Origin: Clostridium sp. UBA1056 | GTDB lineage: Bacteria > Bacillota > Clostridia > Clostridiales > Clostridiaceae | Assembly: GCA_002316385.1 (NCBI GenBank) | Contig: DCDL01000060.1 | Location: forward strand, 29,485 to 77,174 | DNA length: 47,690 bases | Direction of reading: 5' to 3' | Shown: in pieces, positions 15,755 through 25,035 of the stretch | Position numbering within the stretch: position 1 is the first letter of the stretch | Layout of the letters: each line of letters opens with the position of its first letter | Made by a program: the position numbers and the translations under genes | The notes under the pieces: generated by a model | What the model was told of the DNA's origin: nothing | Seen by the model: the letters and a program-made list of their open reading frames with translations, nothing else | Database searches by the model: none

Positions 15755-15943
15755 TAGAGCACAATTTGGTTCTGAAATTAGTGCTGCTTGCGGACAGTTG
15801 CGTTATGAAAATGAATTATGATGTTAGCTCAAAAATATCCATTTGGGTAAAGAAATAGCCTCATTTAAAGATCTTGAAGATTTTTAACTAAATCTTGAAG
15901 AGTATTGTGTGTCCCTCAGATTTTATATCTGAGGGATTTTTTT
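15755..15943 (+). repeat. Second copy of the cfr 3' end and terminator
   Basis: From GCACAATTTGGTTCTGAAAT onward the sequence repeats 11770-11955 with scattered substitutions. It includes the last 21 cfr codons (QFGSEISAACGQL, then RYENEL in place of CYENEL), the stop, about 90 bases of downstream DNA and the terminator CCCTCAG...CTGAGGG. The two copies form direct repeats about 3.99 kb apart around the kinase-to-DUF3784 segment. The rest of this second cfr is absent. Confidence 0.92.
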
Positions 15944-15944
15944 G

Positions 15945-17071
15945 GTGCGCCCAGCATGAGTGTAATCTAAAGGGTGAAAGTCCCTAACACGAACTAGTAG
16001 TTGTAAGTGTATAGCTTAAGACAAGGGTGTCCACAGTGAGGTGTAATCTGAAGGAAGTCGGCGGCAAGTCTCTGGTATTACGAACAGAAATAACATATAA
16101 GGCAGTGACTATGGGGAAAGTTGCCAAACAAACTAAAGCCCAATAGCTACTCAAAAATAGGCAATGTAAATATGGCAGATAGATGGGTAGAAAGAGTGCA
16201 CTCTTACCTGGGGAGGTCTTAGATATACACTGTGAAAATGAATTTTGAAGCAGTAACCTATGTAGTGATACATAGCTAAAATCTAAGAAGTCAGCAGAGG
16301 GCATAGTAGTAGGAGGGTCATGAATCTTCTACAAAGGACTGAACGATAGGAAGTTTTGAAACTTGGAAGAACACAAAGAAATGCGATGAAAGCAGACAAC
16401 TTCATAAAGAAGGGTACCTACGTAAGGATAGAGCGGAACTTGAAGAGTATGTGGGAGCGCCTAGTATTTCATTGACGTTAGAAAAGCAACAAGATGCCGA
16501 AATTAAATATTCCAATAGATTGCTAGAAAGGATAATAGATAGAAACAATCTTAACCAAGCGCTTAAAAGAGTTAAATCTAACAAAGGTAGTCATGGAATT
16601 GATGGTATGAAAGTAGATGAATTTCTACAATATCTAAAAGAAAATGGTGATAGCCTTCGGCAGTCAATATTGGATGGAAGTTATAAACCCAACCCAGTAA
16701 GGCGTGTAGAAATACCAAAACTAGACGGTAAGAAACATCCACTTGGAATTCCAAGGGTAGTTGACCGAGTGATCAACAATCTATTGCACAGGTACTTAGT
16801 CCAATATTTGAAGAGAGTTTCTCTGAAAATGGTTATGGATTTAGACCCAACGGAAGTGCACATCAAGCAATTCTTAAATGTAAAGAATACATGGATAATG
16901 GATATGGTGGGCAGTAGATATAGATTTAGAGAAATATTTTGATACCATAAATCATGATAAATTAATAGGATTAGTTTATAAAGAAGTTAAGGATATTAGA
17001 GTGATTTCATTAATAAGGAAATATATGCAAGCAGGTGCAATGATTAATCAGGAAATGGAGCCAATTGATTA
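15945..17071 (+). mobile_element. Group II intron (class C-like), 3'-truncated
   Basis: The intron begins with GTGCGCCCAGCATGAGTG directly after the T-run of the duplicated cfr terminator. Bacterial class C introns characteristically insert just behind such terminator hairpins. About 500 nt of intron RNA domains I-III (for example GGGTGAAAGTCCCTAACAC and AAGTCGGCGGCAAGTC) precede the reverse-transcriptase gene. The DNA leaves the intron near 17071, before the thumb, maturase and domains V/VI, so it can neither splice nor move. The acyltransferase gene follows. Confidence 0.85.
16451..17071 (+). pseudogene. Group II intron reverse transcriptase, broken
   Basis: The first frame gives NRLLERIIDRNNLNQALKRV and KSNKGSHGIDGMKVDEF, then VRRVEIPKLDGKKHPLGIPR, typical RT0-RT2 motifs of class C intron proteins. 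A frameshift near 16810 (other frame: ENGYGFRPN.SAHQAI) and another near 16905 move the reading to DIDLEKYFDTINHDKLIGLV and RKYMQAGAMINQEME, then a stop. The YADD active site is lost. The enzyme is inactive and the element is fixed. Confidence 0.87.
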
Positions 17072-17192
17072 AATGTTAAAATTAATTTTGTAGTTGAATA
17101 TTATTGATATGTTATTATTTTAAACACAATACCTCAAAATAATGATATACTAATATTTGCATATTATATTATTATTTGGAGGTAGTATAAAA

Positions 17193-18209
17193 ATGAGAAA
17201 GTATTACTATAAACTTGATATTTTACGAGGTATAGCCATAATAGGAGTATTACTTATACATATTACTTCTATACTTGTTTCACAACAAGATGTATTCAGT
17301 ATATTTATTAATCAAGCATCAAGGTTTGCTGTACCAACTTTTCTTTTTCTATCTGGGTTAGGGATAACGATTTCTAATAAACTTAAAAGAGGATATAGGA
17401 ATTTTTTATTGAAACAAATGGAGAAAATAATACCATTATACTCAATATATAGTCTTATATACTATCTAGTTAAATATAGAACATTTAGTATTTTAGGATT
17501 TGTAAAAGGATTTTTTCTAGGAAGAAGTTATTATCATTTATATTATGTGACTTTAATTTTTCTATTATACTCTATATATCCAATCATATTGAAACTTGTA
17601 AAAAAGAAATATGGAATATTAATAGCTTTATTTATTACTGTTTTAAGTCAAGAGTTAGGTATATTTACAGGTATGAATATATTCAACAATAAGTTAAATA
17701 TATTTAATTGGATATTTTATTTTAGTTTTGGAGCATGGTTTGCAGATAACTTTGAAAGTAAAGTTGACAGAATAAAGAAAAATAAGATAGAGATATTTTG
17801 TATATTTATAGTATCATTGGTAGGGGTTTTTTTAGAGTCATATTTATCAATGAATAAACTAGGAGTAGGAATGGCTACCACATCAATGCGACCAAGTATA
17901 ATTTTACTTTCGGTTTTATTTGTTTTACTAATACTAAGCATTGATTGGAAAGATAATTTATTTAAGAAAATAACTATTAAACTATCAAATTTATCTTATG
18001 GAATATATTTATCACATGTATTGGTATTAGAGGGTTATAGGTATTTACATATTAAAATATTAGGAACTTCAATAAATAGTTGTATTTATGTCATTATTAC
18101 ATTTATTATTGTTATGCTATTATCCATATTATTGACTATAATAATGAATAAGCTCATGGATGTGTTAAGTAATGTAGTTAATAAAAAAGATAACGTTATT
18201 GGTGTATAA
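17193..18209 (+). CDS. Acyltransferase 3 family membrane protein (OafA/WecH type)
   Basis: A 338-residue integral membrane protein with about ten hydrophobic helices. The N-terminal signature YYYKLDILRGIAIIGVLLIH carries the conserved Arg and His of acyltransferase-3 proteins, which move acetyl or other acyl groups onto sugars of the cell surface. The tail LSYGIYLSHVLVLEG is also typical. The ATG at 17193 lies 10 bases after GGAGG; a longer frame upstream lacks a site. No polysaccharide genes surround it and it ends at its own terminator, so the acceptor is unknown. Its start lies right after the truncated intron. Confidence 0.87.
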   Translation: MRKYYYKLDILRGIAIIGVLLIHITSILVSQQDVFSIFINQASRFAVPTFLFLSGLGITISNKLKRGYRNFLLKQMEKIIPLYSIYSLIYYLVKYRTFSILGFVKGFFLGRSYYHLYYVTLIFLLYSIYPIILKLVKKKYGILIALFITVLSQELGIFTGMNIFNNKLNIFNWIFYFSFGAWFADNFESKVDRIKKNKIEIFCIFIVSLVGVFLESYLSMNKLGVGMATTSMRPSIILLSVLFVLLILSIDWKDNLFKKITIKLSNLSYGIYLSHVLVLEGYRYLHIKILGTSINSCIYVIITFIIVMLLSILLTIIMNKLMDVLSNVVNKKDNVIGV

Positions 18210-18263
18210 TTAATTATTTTATCTAATCCGCAATTGAATTATATTGCTAACTAAATAGAGCTT

Positions 18264-18295
18264 AAGAGATTAGAGAAATCTAGTCTCTTTTATTT
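18264..18295 (+). terminator. Terminator after the acyltransferase gene
   Basis: AGAGATTAGA (18265-18274) pairs with TCTAGTCTCT (18279-18288) around GAAA, followed by TTTTATTTTT. Confidence 0.78.
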
Positions 18296-18316
18296 TTACA
18301 ATAAAGGATGTGTAAA

Positions 18317-18696
18317 ATGGATAATATATTAAACTATATAAAAGTTACAATCGCAGCTATAGGAATAGGGATAACATGGCTTTTAGGTGCTTGGGACACT
18401 GCATTATGTGTATTATACTCTTTATGGTTTTAGATTACAGTACAGGCTTATTAAGAGTATGGATTAATAAAGAAGTATCTAGTGATGTAGAACTCAAAGG
18501 AATAGCAAGAAAATCAGTTATATTTGTAGTCCTAATAGTAGCTGTAATGTTAGATAGATTATTAAATGCTGGTACTTGGGTATTTAGAGCATTGGTGACT
18601 TATTTTTATATAGCAAATGAGGGAATAAGCTTGTTAAATAATTTTAATTTTTTTAATAAGTTATATTGTTGGATTACTGAGTTTTTGGACAGCTAA
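18317..18696 (+). pseudogene. Phage holin (TcdE/phage-holin family), frameshifted
   Basis: ATG 18317 behind AAAGGATG opens MDNILNYIKVTIAAIGIGIT and continues WLLGAWDTALCVL. The frame must then change near 18415 to continue as VLDYSTGLLRVWINKEVSSD, GIARKSVIFVVLIVAVMLD and FYIANEGISLLNN. Together they make a standard clostridial phage holin with three membrane segments and the conserved DY.TG and GI..K motifs. Holins open the membrane for endolysin. In its own frame the first part stops after about 38 codons, so the gene is broken unless the ribosome shifts. Confidence 0.8.
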
Positions 18697-18742
18697 GATT
18701 TGTGGTATATTTATAGTGCTACCTTTATTAGTTTTTCATTAC

Positions 18743-19029
18743 AGTTTGCAAATCAGGATTACGATGTATTACTATATGACTTCCATGCCAATAAAAACCG
18801 TCGTGGAGAGCATATTGCTGATTTGCTTAAAAAGAGTGGTGCAGATGGATTAATTCTTTTTATGCAGAAATTATGTGACCATGAAGAAATGGAATATCCA
18901 TACTTGAAGCAAGCCCTTGATAAGGCTGATGTTCCACATATTAAATTAGGTATTGACCAGCAGATGATGGGTTTCGGACAAGCTTGTACAGCAATACAAG
19001 CCTTTGTTGATATGATGGAATTTGTATAA
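18743..19029 (+). pseudogene. 2-hydroxyacyl-CoA dehydratase-like C-terminal fragment
   Basis: The frame reads LLYDFHANKNRRGEHIADLL, KKSGADGLILFMQKLCDHEE and PHIKLGIDQQMMGFGQACTA to TAA. This is the C-terminal part of the BcrC/BadD/HgdB family, iron-sulfur proteins that dehydrate 2-hydroxyacyl-CoA or act as related reductases; GADG.....QKLCD contains the cluster cysteine. The N-terminal two thirds and any start with a ribosome-binding site are missing. It sits 57 bases before an EFR1 ferredoxin, a plausible former redox partner. Confidence 0.72.
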
Positions 19030-19085
19030 AATTAAGTGATTTATTAAACAATTGGAACTATGTGTGTAGTAAAGGGGATAGTATA

Positions 19086-19928
19086 ATGAAGATTGAAAAA
19101 ATTTTTGCAGTGTATTTTTCAGGTACAGGAACTACAAAAACAATAGTAACTCAAGTTGCGAAAGGACTTAGTACAGCATTAGACCTTCCAACAAATGAAA
19201 TTGATTTCACAGCTTATAAAGCTAGAATGAGAAAATTAGTATTTAGTGAAACAGATTTAGTAGTAATTGGTCTACCTGTTTATGCAGGCAGGCTGCCAAA
19301 TCTTATCCTTCCATATATAAAAGCTATACAAGGGAATGGATCTATGGCTGTTCCAATAGTGTTATATGGAAATAGAAATTATGATGATGCCCTTATGGAA
19401 TTAAAAACAGAGTTAGAGAAGAATGAGTTTCATGCAATTTCTGCAGGGGCATTTATTGGTGAGCACTCTTTTTCTAAGGTGTTAGCAGCAGGAAGGCCAG
19501 ATGCAGAAGACCTAAGGAGTGCAGACAGCCTCGCAGATAAGACAGCTCAAACTATCCATCATCTTTCCAGGGATAACGAGCTTATAAAAGATTTGCTTGA
19601 GGTAAAGGGAAATATGCCTTTACATGCATATTATACTCCAAGGGACCGTAAAGGAAATCCTATTGATATCAGAAAGGTAAAGCCTAAAATAAATGAAAAC
19701 TGTATTAATTGTGGAAAATGTATAGAGATGTGTCCAATGGGCGCTATTGATTCAAGGGACCCAGCTCTTGTTTCAGGAATATGCATTAAATGTTGCGCAT
19801 GCATAAAACGCTGTCCACAGCAGGCAAAATACTTTGATGATCAAGGGTATGTTTATCATATGCATGAGCTAGAAGAACAATACGGGGCTACGCGTAAAGA
19901 GCCAGAGCTTTTCTCAATTAACTTGTAG
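19086..19928 (+). CDS. EFR1-family flavodoxin-ferredoxin fusion protein
   Basis: Residues 1-165 form a flavodoxin-like domain with the FMN-binding start FAVYFSGTGTTKTIV and the VVIGLPVYAGRLPN loop. Residues about 205-260 hold two 4Fe-4S motifs, CINCGKCIEMCP and CIKCCACIKRCP. The 280-residue length and order are those of EFR1 proteins, cytosolic electron carriers of anaerobes whose partners are mostly unknown. The start is the ATG at 19086 behind AAAGGGG. The truncated dehydratase-like gene upstream suggests a former operon. A terminator follows at 19961. Confidence 0.9.
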   Translation: MKIEKIFAVYFSGTGTTKTIVTQVAKGLSTALDLPTNEIDFTAYKARMRKLVFSETDLVVIGLPVYAGRLPNLILPYIKAIQGNGSMAVPIVLYGNRNYDDALMELKTELEKNEFHAISAGAFIGEHSFSKVLAAGRPDAEDLRSADSLADKTAQTIHHLSRDNELIKDLLEVKGNMPLHAYYTPRDRKGNPIDIRKVKPKINENCINCGKCIEMCPMGAIDSRDPALVSGICIKCCACIKRCPQQAKYFDDQGYVYHMHELEEQYGATRKEPELFSINL

Positions 19929-19960
19929 TGTAATAGTCCTTCAATATTATATTATAAATG

Positions 19961-20026
19961 CAATCATCTCCCTAGGATTTGACTATATGAGCAGGTCAGT
20001 CATAGAGAGGTGATTGTTTTATTTTA
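19961..20026 (+). terminator. Terminator after the EFR1 gene
   Basis: CAATCATCTC (19961-19970) pairs with GAGGTGATTG (20007-20016), one mismatch, enclosing a second small stem GACTATATGAGCAGGTC, and is followed by TTTTATTTT. Confidence 0.75.
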
Positions 20027-20244
20027 CACAGAAATTCTTATTTGAAATCAAGCTTTCTTATTTTAAAATGCTAAAAGAAATGTAGAGTCACTTTGACTGG
20101 TTTTGTATTTAAAAAATCTATATCAGAATGACTGTAATATATTACATATAAGAAGAAAGTTTAAAATAATTTTTTATATACTTTTAAGAAAAATATACCA
20201 ATATTAAAATAATGGTAGAATTATAACTTTATTACGAAGGAGAA

Positions 20245-20985
20245 AATGAAAAAATATGGTTATTGAAGGAAGAGTACCAATCGTGAAAAATGTTATTTGT
20301 TGTCAAAATAATTAAGTATTGGTATTGCGCCTGAACCTGAAATATATAATGTACGGGTGCTATTCTTGAAGTATTTAAAGAAACTACGAAGATTGCGAAA
20401 TTAGAAGGGTTTTATTTTAGTTACTAATGTAGTTTTAGATTCTGTCTTAATCTTGGGGATTGGATCATTCCCTAAAATGAGTATAAAAGGGGCGGCATTA
20501 GATACCATAGCTGCCCGGATTGTGATTACTTTAATATTTATATTAGCATCAAGAAAAAATAAACTATTATTTTCCTACTTACATATTTTAAAATTACCAA
20601 AGAGGGATTATATTAAGAGGATATTCAAGTTGGGGCTTTCGGATTTTTACAATTACAAACCCTTATATACATATCTATAGTTTTGGTAAAAATATTAGCT
20701 AAATAGGGATTGACACTAGTAGCTGTACAATCTATAGGCTCACAAATAGATGCTATATGTGGAGGATGGCAGAAGATTTTTCTTATTAATACAAGTATTT
20801 ATAGGGCAAAATTATGGTGCTAGAAATTATGATAAGGTAGAAAAAGTATATTATAAAGGAATTAAATTAGTTGGCATTATAGGAACACTTGCAAACCTCA
20901 TACTTATATTTGCTAGAGAACCTATATTTAAAATGTTTACACTAGGCTTTTCTGATTTAGATAGTGAAAGTATTGATATTACGAA
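20245..20985 (+). pseudogene. MATE-family multidrug/Na+ antiporter, degraded
   Basis: Several frames carry pieces in the order of a MATE transporter: VTNVVLDSVLILGIGSFPKM then SIKGAALDTIAARIVI in the 20410-20680 region, and VFIGQNYGARNYDKVEKVYY with AREPIFKMF at 20780-20940. MATE proteins are 12-helix efflux pumps for cationic drugs. At least three frameshifts or stops and large deletions destroy the gene. After about 20985 the sequence is unrelated. Confidence 0.75.
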
Positions 20986-21123
20986 TCCACCTACCATCTC
21001 GTTTCCAAATGTAGCCATGGACATTTCGCAGATATAACTCCTTCTTTAAGCATTTGTTTGAACTTCCAAAGGCGCAAATCTATTTTAACTTGACACTAAG
21101 TTATATAATAAATAAAAAACTGT

Positions 21124-21152
21124 TTGACAAATGATACCATTAAAGCTATTAT
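21124..21152 (+). promoter_or_regulatory. SigA-type promoter of the Rrf2 regulator gene
   Basis: TTGACA (21124-21129) and TATTAT (21147-21152) are spaced by 17 bases, 40 bases ahead of the ATG. A second TTGACA at 21090 has no good -10. Rrf2 proteins usually repress themselves, so the operator should overlap this site. Confidence 0.7.
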
Positions 21153-21191
21153 AGATACATTAAGTCTTTTATTGGAGGTGAGTTATACATT

Positions 21192-21593
21192 ATGAAGTAT
21201 TCAAAAGCTACAAATTATGCCCTTCACACCATGCTTTTTCTTGCAATGGATACACCAAATAAGCTTGTGAGTGTACAGGAGTTAGCAGAAAAACAAAAAG
21301 TTTCTCCGACGTATTTGTCCAAAATATTGACTAAGTTAGTTAAGGAAGGAATGATTAATTCTTCTTCAGGTGTCAATGGAGGTTATTCACTTAGTCAAAA
21401 TTGGGAAGATATTTCATTCTTGGACATCATACATGCTATTGAAGGTAAATCATCTTTATTTGATTGCTGTTTAGATTCTTATTCAGAATGCGTTATAAAA
21501 AAAGTAATGCTTTCGGCGGAGGAAAAAATGGAGGAAGAGTTAAAGAATCGAAAAGTATCAGATCTTGTCAAGAAAATATCTGTGGATTCATAA
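21192..21593 (+). CDS. Rrf2-family transcriptional regulator (133 aa)
   Basis: Winged-helix regulator: MKYSKATNYALHTMLFLA start, recognition region VQELAEKQKVSPTYLSKILT and wing SSSGVNGGYSLSQ. Three cysteines in the C-terminal half (LFDCCLDSYSECVIKK) lie where IscR/NsrR-type members hold an iron-sulfur cluster, so it may sense redox state, nitric oxide or iron. The spacing CC-x6-C differs from the classical sites, so a cluster is not certain. GGAGGTG lies 11 bases before the ATG. It is likely autoregulated and may control the DMT transporter that follows after 228 bases. Confidence 0.9.
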   Translation: MKYSKATNYALHTMLFLAMDTPNKLVSVQELAEKQKVSPTYLSKILTKLVKEGMINSSSGVNGGYSLSQNWEDISFLDIIHAIEGKSSLFDCCLDSYSECVIKKVMLSAEEKMEEELKNRKVSDLVKKISVDS

Positions 21594-21821
21594 TCCACTC
21601 TTATTTTTAAATTAATTAAAGATATAAAGAGTCTTTAAAGTCTTTAATTATAAATTTTATTGATTATTGATATAAGGCAATATTATGGAAAATCTATTTA
21701 ACTGTCCATATTTTGATAGTTAGATAAAAAGACTAATCTTTGATTGGTATTTCAGAAAATAATTTTAATCTTAATCATTATAATTTAAAAATAAAAGTAA
21801 AAAATAAAAGGAGACAAGTTT

Positions 21822-22763
21822 ATGCAAATCACACTTTACTTAATTATGGGTATAATTATAGGAATGTTTTTCCCTATTCAGGCATCTATAAGTGCTCGTT
21901 TAAGCTCTTATTCAAAAACACCTTTAACAGCTTCATTTATCGCATTTTCTTTAGGATCAGTGATACTACTCATTATAAATTTAATAGTAGATCCTGCAGG
22001 AATAAGTGTAGGGATTGATTTTTCATATCCATTGTATATTTTTATCGGTGGAGCAATAGCCGGCGTTGGTTTTAATGTGGCTAATATCATTCTTTTTTCA
22101 AAACTTGGGGCTTCAGTTACAACAATAATAACTGTAACTGGGCAAATGGTTGTAGGAATTCTAATTGATCACTTTTGGTGGTTTGGTGTACCAGCTAATC
22201 CTATTAGTATTACTAGAACAATCGGGACTATCATTATGATTTTAGCTATTTCATTGGTTCAACCTAAAAAGAAAAGAGATTTAACTACGGCCTCAGAAGA
22301 AGAGAAAAAGGATAGTAAAATTACTTGGATAATTTTAGGGGTTTTAGCTGGGTTTTTACCACCATTACAAACCGCAATTAATGGAAAACTTCGTGTTGCA
22401 ACAGGTTCGATTTTAGGAGCTGCCTTTATTTCTTTTTTCGTTGGCGCCATTATCTTACTAATTTTGATATTGATTACCCAACGTCGCTTAGAGTTTCCTT
22501 TGTATGACACTCAAAAAAATCGCATTCCTATTTGGGTATATATAGGAGGTATATTTGGCATATTTATTCTAACAGGTAACATTATTATATTACCTGTACT
22601 TGGATCGGTTTTAACTACCATGATTTTTATATTGGGACAAATGATTATGGCATTAACAATCGATCAGTTTGGAATGTTTAATTTACAAAAAAGAAAAATT
22701 GATAGTAGAAGAATTGCCGCTCTAGTATTGACTATTATTGGAATAATGTTTGTTAAGTTCTAG
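21822..22763 (+). CDS. DMT-superfamily transporter, two-domain YdcZ/DUF606 type
   Basis: A 313-residue membrane protein made of two repeated five-helix halves, about residues 1-148 and 165-313. Each half has the DUF606 (YdcZ) pattern: FPIQASISARLSS...TPLTASFIAFSLG in the first and PPLQTAINGKLRVATGSILG then AAFISFFVGA in the second. Single-domain YdcZ proteins pair up; here the two halves are fused. A charged loop (residues 149-165, KKKRD...EEEKKDS) joins them. AAGGAG lies 12 bases upstream of the ATG. The substrate is unknown; the superfamily exports metabolites or drugs. Confidence 0.87.
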   Translation: MQITLYLIMGIIIGMFFPIQASISARLSSYSKTPLTASFIAFSLGSVILLIINLIVDPAGISVGIDFSYPLYIFIGGAIAGVGFNVANIILFSKLGASVTTIITVTGQMVVGILIDHFWWFGVPANPISITRTIGTIIMILAISLVQPKKKRDLTTASEEEKKDSKITWIILGVLAGFLPPLQTAINGKLRVATGSILGAAFISFFVGAIILLILILITQRRLEFPLYDTQKNRIPIWVYIGGIFGIFILTGNIIILPVLGSVLTTMIFILGQMIMALTIDQFGMFNLQKRKIDSRRIAALVLTIIGIMFVKF

Positions 22764-22799
22764 TAATCTTCTGTGCCATATCCCCATAGATAATTTAAA

Positions 22800-23244
22800 A
22801 CGATCTTACAAGAAAATTGGAAGCAACAGTGTTGGATAACCTCACTTTTTTTCAGAGCATAAAGAAATTGCAGGGCGACTGCAAACTCTTTGCGACGTAG
22901 GGTTGGATTATCTTAAGCTAGGGAAGTCTACAATCACCATATCGAGCGGTGAGTGTCAGCGCATTAAGCTGTCCAAAGAGATGGGGAAATCCAGCTAGGG
23001 GCACACGCTTTATTTGTTAGATGAACCCACCACGGGACTGCACCCTTTGGATATTGATTGGTTACTGAAACTACTACGCAGATTGATTGCAAGGAACAGC
23101 TCGGTGTTTGTGATTGAGCACGCTTTGGAAATAATTTCACAGAGCGACTATATCATCGACATTGGCCCGAGGGTGGTACATCTGGCGGCAGGGTTGTTGC
23201 ACGGGGAATGCCGCAGTAGATTGCTGAAAACAAAAACAGTTTAA
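22800..23244 (+). pseudogene. UvrA-like excinuclease/ABC ATPase fragment
   Basis: The DNA is markedly richer in GC than its surroundings. It reads GRLQTLCDVGLDYLKLGKST, then SSGECQRIKLSKEMGKSS, an in-frame TAG, and LYLLDEPTTGLHPLDIDWLL, VFVIEHALEIISQSDYIIDI. These are the second signature, Walker B and H-loop of UvrA proteins, which scan DNA for damage or, in UvrA paralogues, serve drug resistance. A stop, an upstream frameshift and a scrambled end (GPRVVHLAAG for GPGGG..GG) show decay. It is probably horizontally acquired. Confidence 0.82.
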
Positions 23245-23284
23245 CCGGAAAGTACTTGAAAGAATTTATAAAGGAGAAGATAAA

Positions 23285-23806
23285 ATGAGTGGAAAAATTA
23301 TCATGAATTTAGCCATCAGCATTGACGGATATATTGCTGATGAAAGCGGCGGCTTTGATTGGATTGAGGGGCAAGGTGATACAGCTATTGATACAGCCGA
23401 AAGAAGTGAGTTTGAAGAGTTTCTTGTGGGTATTGATATTGTTGTTATGGGAAAAAACTGCTATGATCAGGGTTTTGCTAAAGAGTATCCAACAAAAATG
23501 GTTTATGTAGCTACAAATGAAGAGAAAGAAGATGAAGGGAATATCCGTTTTATCCGTGGTGATATTGTCAGCATATTTGAAAAAGAAAAGAACAGTGGTA
23601 AAAATATATTTCTGTTCGGTGGTGGTGGTCTGATAGATCACTTTGTTAAGGCCAATGCTATTGACGAATATATTGTGGGAATCATTCCAACGATACTTGG
23701 AAAAGGCCGCCCTCTATTTTTAGGAAACAACCCGACAATACAGCTTCATCTTGATAAATACACCATTAATAATGGAATTGCTGTGTTTCATTACTCAAAA
23801 CGATAA
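23285..23806 (+). CDS. RibD/dihydrofolate-reductase-like protein (173 aa)
   Basis: The DHFR-like fold of the RibD C-terminal domain: MNLAISIDGYIADESGGFDW at residues 7-26, VVMGKNCYDQGF in the middle and the NADPH-binding IFLFGGGGLIDHFVKANAID near residue 115. The length of 173 fits the stand-alone YwjB/YyaP group, reductases of unknown substrate found beside acetyltransferases and resistance genes. AAGGAG lies 8 bases before the ATG. It is followed by about 200 bases without genes and then a cytidine deaminase-like gene. Intact. Confidence 0.88.
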   Translation: MSGKIIMNLAISIDGYIADESGGFDWIEGQGDTAIDTAERSEFEEFLVGIDIVVMGKNCYDQGFAKEYPTKMVYVATNEEKEDEGNIRFIRGDIVSIFEKEKNSGKNIFLFGGGGLIDHFVKANAIDEYIVGIIPTILGKGRPLFLGNNPTIQLHLDKYTINNGIAVFHYSKR

Positions 23807-24016
23807 AAGGAACCGGCGTGTTGATAGTCAATCAACACGCCAAAGAAAAATCCATATCTTTAGACGTTGAAGTAATAATAATAAGAAAAAGGAATTTGAA
23901 ATTGTAAATAAAAAAAATTGGGACTATAAAGCATAAGTTTTATCGCAATAAAATGCTGTAGTCAAGATTTTTAAATTAGCCAAGTGGTAGTTTTGGCTTG
24001 AAGGAGTGATAGGATT

Positions 24017-24421
24017 ATGGACATTTGGGAAGAAATGTATAAAGAAGCTAGAATAGTTCAGAATGGAAGAGAGATTTCTCCATTCATAGAAGCCGGTGGC
24101 GTTGCTGCTGCAATTTTAACTAAGAGAGGTAATATTTATGTTGGTGTTTGTATTGACACCGCGAGTACTCTAGGAATGTGTGCGGAGAGAAATGCGATTG
24201 CTAACATGATTACAAATGGAGAAAGCCAAATAGCTAAAGTCGTAGCGGTAATGCCCGACGGTAAAGTTGGTTCCCCCTGTGGTGCTTGCAGAGAATATAT
24301 GATGCAATTAGACCGTGAAAGCGGTGAGATTGAAATTCTGCTTGATCTTGAAACTAAAAAAACGGTTAAATTAAAAGAGCTCATTCCAGATTGGTGGGGA
24401 TATGACAGATTTAATTTATAA
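24017..24421 (+). CDS. Cytidine deaminase-family protein (134 aa)
   Basis: A zinc-dependent deaminase of the CDA/blasticidin-S deaminase type. The catalytic motifs are CAERNAIA (about residue 54, zinc ligand Cys and proton shuttle Glu) and PCGACREYMMQL (about residue 87, two Cys ligands). The length is that of the tetrameric class. It deaminates a cytosine-like ring, either cytidine for salvage or a nucleoside drug; sequence alone does not decide. AAGGAG lies 10 bases before the ATG. A short fragment of a similar gene (DGKVGSPFGTCRE) lies at 26548-26590. Confidence 0.88.
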   Translation: MDIWEEMYKEARIVQNGREISPFIEAGGVAAAILTKRGNIYVGVCIDTASTLGMCAERNAIANMITNGESQIAKVVAVMPDGKVGSPCGACREYMMQLDRESGEIEILLDLETKKTVKLKELIPDWWGYDRFNL

Positions 24422-24509
24422 ACGTTGATAAACAAATTCTAGTAAGTTGAGCAGACTAATTGGTGTAAAAACAGGAATTTAATAAGGCTTATATAAGAGG
24501 AGGCAGTTT

Positions 24510-24936
24510 ATGGAGCTAAGATATACAACGAGGTTCCCGGCAAAAGAAGATTTATATGCGCTTTATGATAATCTTTGATGGAATGATTTTTAGAGCTGTC
24601 CCCGGGACAGTTATTAATTGCAATGAAGCAAAGCTGGTATTCTATTTATGTGTACGGTGGAAATAAACTTGTTGCAACAGGCAGGATTGTTTCAGGGGGA
24701 TTATTAATGCTTATTTATGAGGGTTAGGCGTTGATTCTCATTTTAGAAATCGTGGAATCGGAACAGAAATAAGTAGAAGATTAATGGCACATTGTCTTAA
24801 AAATAATTTACATATACAATTTTTCTGTGAAGAGAGCTTAGTCTCATATTATAAGAAAGCTGGACTTGAAAAATTTGCAATCGGTATGTGGTAGAAAGAA
24901 AAAATAGCTGTACAAAATGAGCAAATTCTGAAGTAA
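24510..24936 (+). pseudogene. GNAT acetyltransferase, broken by stops and frameshifts
   Basis: ATG 24510 behind AGAGGAGG starts MELRYTTRFPAKEDLYALYD and stops. Other frames continue QSWYSIYVYGGNKLVATGRI, then GVDSHFRNRGIGTEISRRLM (the R-x-x-G-x-G acetyl-CoA loop) and VSYYKKAGLEKFAIGMW. The order is that of a small GNAT of about 135 residues. At least four lesions make it inactive. It is one of several acetyltransferase genes in this part of the window. Confidence 0.8.
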
Positions 24937-25035
24937 ACCGCCTATAACTTGGATTTATATATGGAAACAAAACAGGAATTTGAATATAGAAAACATCGAT
25001 TATAAAACGAATTTATATTAGTTTGGGAGGTTTAG

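Noticed and set aside
15984..16304. 106-codon minus-strand frame in the group II intron
   Set aside because: It lies in the structured intron RNA region upstream of the reverse transcriptase and has no known motif.
23309..23641. Minus- and plus-strand frames overlapping the RibD-like gene
   Set aside because: They are shadows of an intact family member.
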